The position numbers and the translations under genes are program-made. Under the pieces are notes generated by a model. The model was not told where the DNA came from and made no database searches. It saw only the letters and a program-made list of their open reading frames with translations. Of a stretch of 5,571 nucleotides of DNA, positions 5,240-5,571 are shown piece after piece. How positions within the stretch are numbered: position 1 is the stretch's first letter; every line of letters starts with the position of its first letter. The DNA comes from CALMSM01 sp964534095 (GTDB lineage: Bacteria > Patescibacteriota > Saccharimonadia > Saccharimonadales > CALMSM01): NCBI GenBank assembly GCA_964534095.1, contig CAZHPF010000065.1, positions 1-5,571 on the forward strand. Reading direction: 5' to 3'.

Positions 5240-5246
5240 ACTTGCT

Positions 5247-5321
5247 TGGTGCGGGTGGAGGGAGTCGAACCCTCGTCTCAGCCTTGGGAAGGCTACATAA
5301 TGGCCGTTATACGACACCCGC
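5247..5321 (-). tRNA. tRNA-Gly (anticodon CCC), CCA encoded, A73
   Basis: 72 nt plus CCA (5247-5249). The acceptor is GCGGGTG/CACCCGC, the D arm GTAT/TTAT with an 8-nt loop (weak, with U-G and U-U pairs), the anticodon stem TAGCC/GGCTG with loop TTCCCAA (anticodon CCC at 5286-5288), a 4-nt variable loop and the T arm GAGGG/CCCTC with TTCGACT. It reads GGG. The discriminator (5250) is A; most bacterial tRNA-Gly have U73. Confidence 0.95.
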
Positions 5322-5382
5322 ATGCGCTGAAGCTTCGGCGAGCAAGCCCGCTACTTCCCTCTTCAGCAGATTTAAAAGGGGT

Positions 5383-5408
5383 CCCCATGAAACGATAGTT
5401 TTATGGGG
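5383..5408. repeat. 11-bp hairpin in tRNA spacer
   Basis: CCCCATGAAAC (5383-5393) pairs with GTTTTATGGGG (5398-5408) around the loop GATA, with one G-T wobble. On the minus strand it is followed by ACCCCTTTT, a weak terminator-like run, so it might partly end transcripts from tRNA-Thr before tRNA-Gly. Confidence 0.55.
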
Positions 5409-5428
5409 TAAAGGAGCATCAGCGCGAG

Positions 5429-5475
5429 GCATTACCTCTTGTTTGACCACTCGATTGTCAAACAAGAGGTAATGC
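5429..5475. repeat. 19-bp perfect inverted repeat between two tRNAs
   Basis: Left arm 5429-5447 (GCATTACC...TTTGAC) and right arm 5457-5475 are perfect reverse complements over 19 bp, around the 9-nt loop CACTCGATT. An outer TCAGC/GCTGA (5419-5423 with 5480-5484) extends it across a small internal loop. There is no T-run on either side, so it is not a standard terminator. Candidates are a processing site in a tRNA-Thr/tRNA-Gly precursor or a mobile palindromic repeat. Confidence 0.85.
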
Positions 5476-5492
5476 TGTAGCTGAATACGACG

Positions 5493-5568
5493 TGGAGCCG
5501 AAGATGAGATTCGAACTCACGACCTACGCTTTACGAAAGCGCCGCTCTACCAACTGAGCTACTTCGGC
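5493..5568 (-). tRNA. tRNA-Thr (anticodon CGT), CCA encoded
   Basis: 73 nt plus CCA (5493-5495). The acceptor is GCCGAAG/CTTCGGC, the D arm GCTC/GAGC with loop AGTTGGTA, the anticodon stem GCGCT/AGCGT with loop TTCGTAA (anticodon CGT at 5533-5535) and the T arm GTGAG/CTCAT with TTCGAAT. The discriminator is U73 (5496). It reads ACG. Its 3' end UCCA is complementary to the UGGA of the thrS T-box at 678-684. Confidence 0.96.
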
Positions 5569-5571
5569 ATG

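Noticed and set aside
5242..5472. 76-codon plus-strand ORF
   Set aside because: It is antisense to tRNA-Gly and crosses both spacer hairpins; its residues reflect RNA and repeat sequence.
1..5571. CRISPR array, insertion sequence, prophage or a new defence system
   Set aside because: No spaced direct repeats, transposase, integrase or effector domains are visible on either strand.

Overview
The window looks like a compact bacterial chromosome segment with standard housekeeping genes. UGA is a true stop here (nrdR and the 117-aa membrane gene both end on TGA). The ThrRS has no N-terminal TGS domain, intergenic spaces are small, and several promoters sit almost on the start codon. Together these suggest a Patescibacteria/CPR organism, perhaps Saccharibacteria. 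That placement is an inference from gene style; no marker in the window proves it. No phage, insertion sequence or CRISPR array is visible.

Left part (1-1066): the first 196 codons of threonyl-tRNA synthetase run off the left edge on the minus strand. Upstream of it lies a T-box-type leader with an antiterminator bulge (TGGAACC) and a competing intrinsic terminator. Upstream of that is a separate strong minus-strand terminator (801-841) with no recognisable gene feeding it, then about 180 bases with no gene I can name. A plus-strand promoter (1023-1051) then drives tRNA-Val(GAC), which is followed after 24 bases by a small histidine-rich helical protein.

Centre (1385-3231): tgt (tRNA-guanine transglycosylase) reads leftward from a consensus-like promoter placed so close to its ATG that the mRNA should be leaderless. 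Divergent from it, a near-perfect promoter (TTGACA-17-TATACT) makes a short transcript of about 190 nt ending in a strong terminator; it contains a 39-45 codon ORF. Then comes nrdR, the ATP-cone repressor of ribonucleotide reductase genes. Two copies of one 22-bp palindrome flank this short transcription unit. One covers the -35 box of the short transcript. The other runs into the nrdR start codon. They look like NrdR-box-type operators and suggest an autoregulated locus.

Right part (3249-5568), all minus strand: tRNA-Thr(CGT), a 171-bp spacer with two strong hairpins, tRNA-Gly(CCC), then a two-gene membrane operon: a 117-aa three-helix membrane protein overlapping by ATGA a 534-aa membrane GT2 glycosyltransferase. 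The GT2 gene converges on nrdR.

Common thread: tRNA charging and modification (thrS, tgt, three tRNAs), nucleotide-pool control (nrdR) and cell-surface glycan synthesis. The tRNA-Thr in the window has U73, which is the partner predicted by the T-box base A in the thrS leader.
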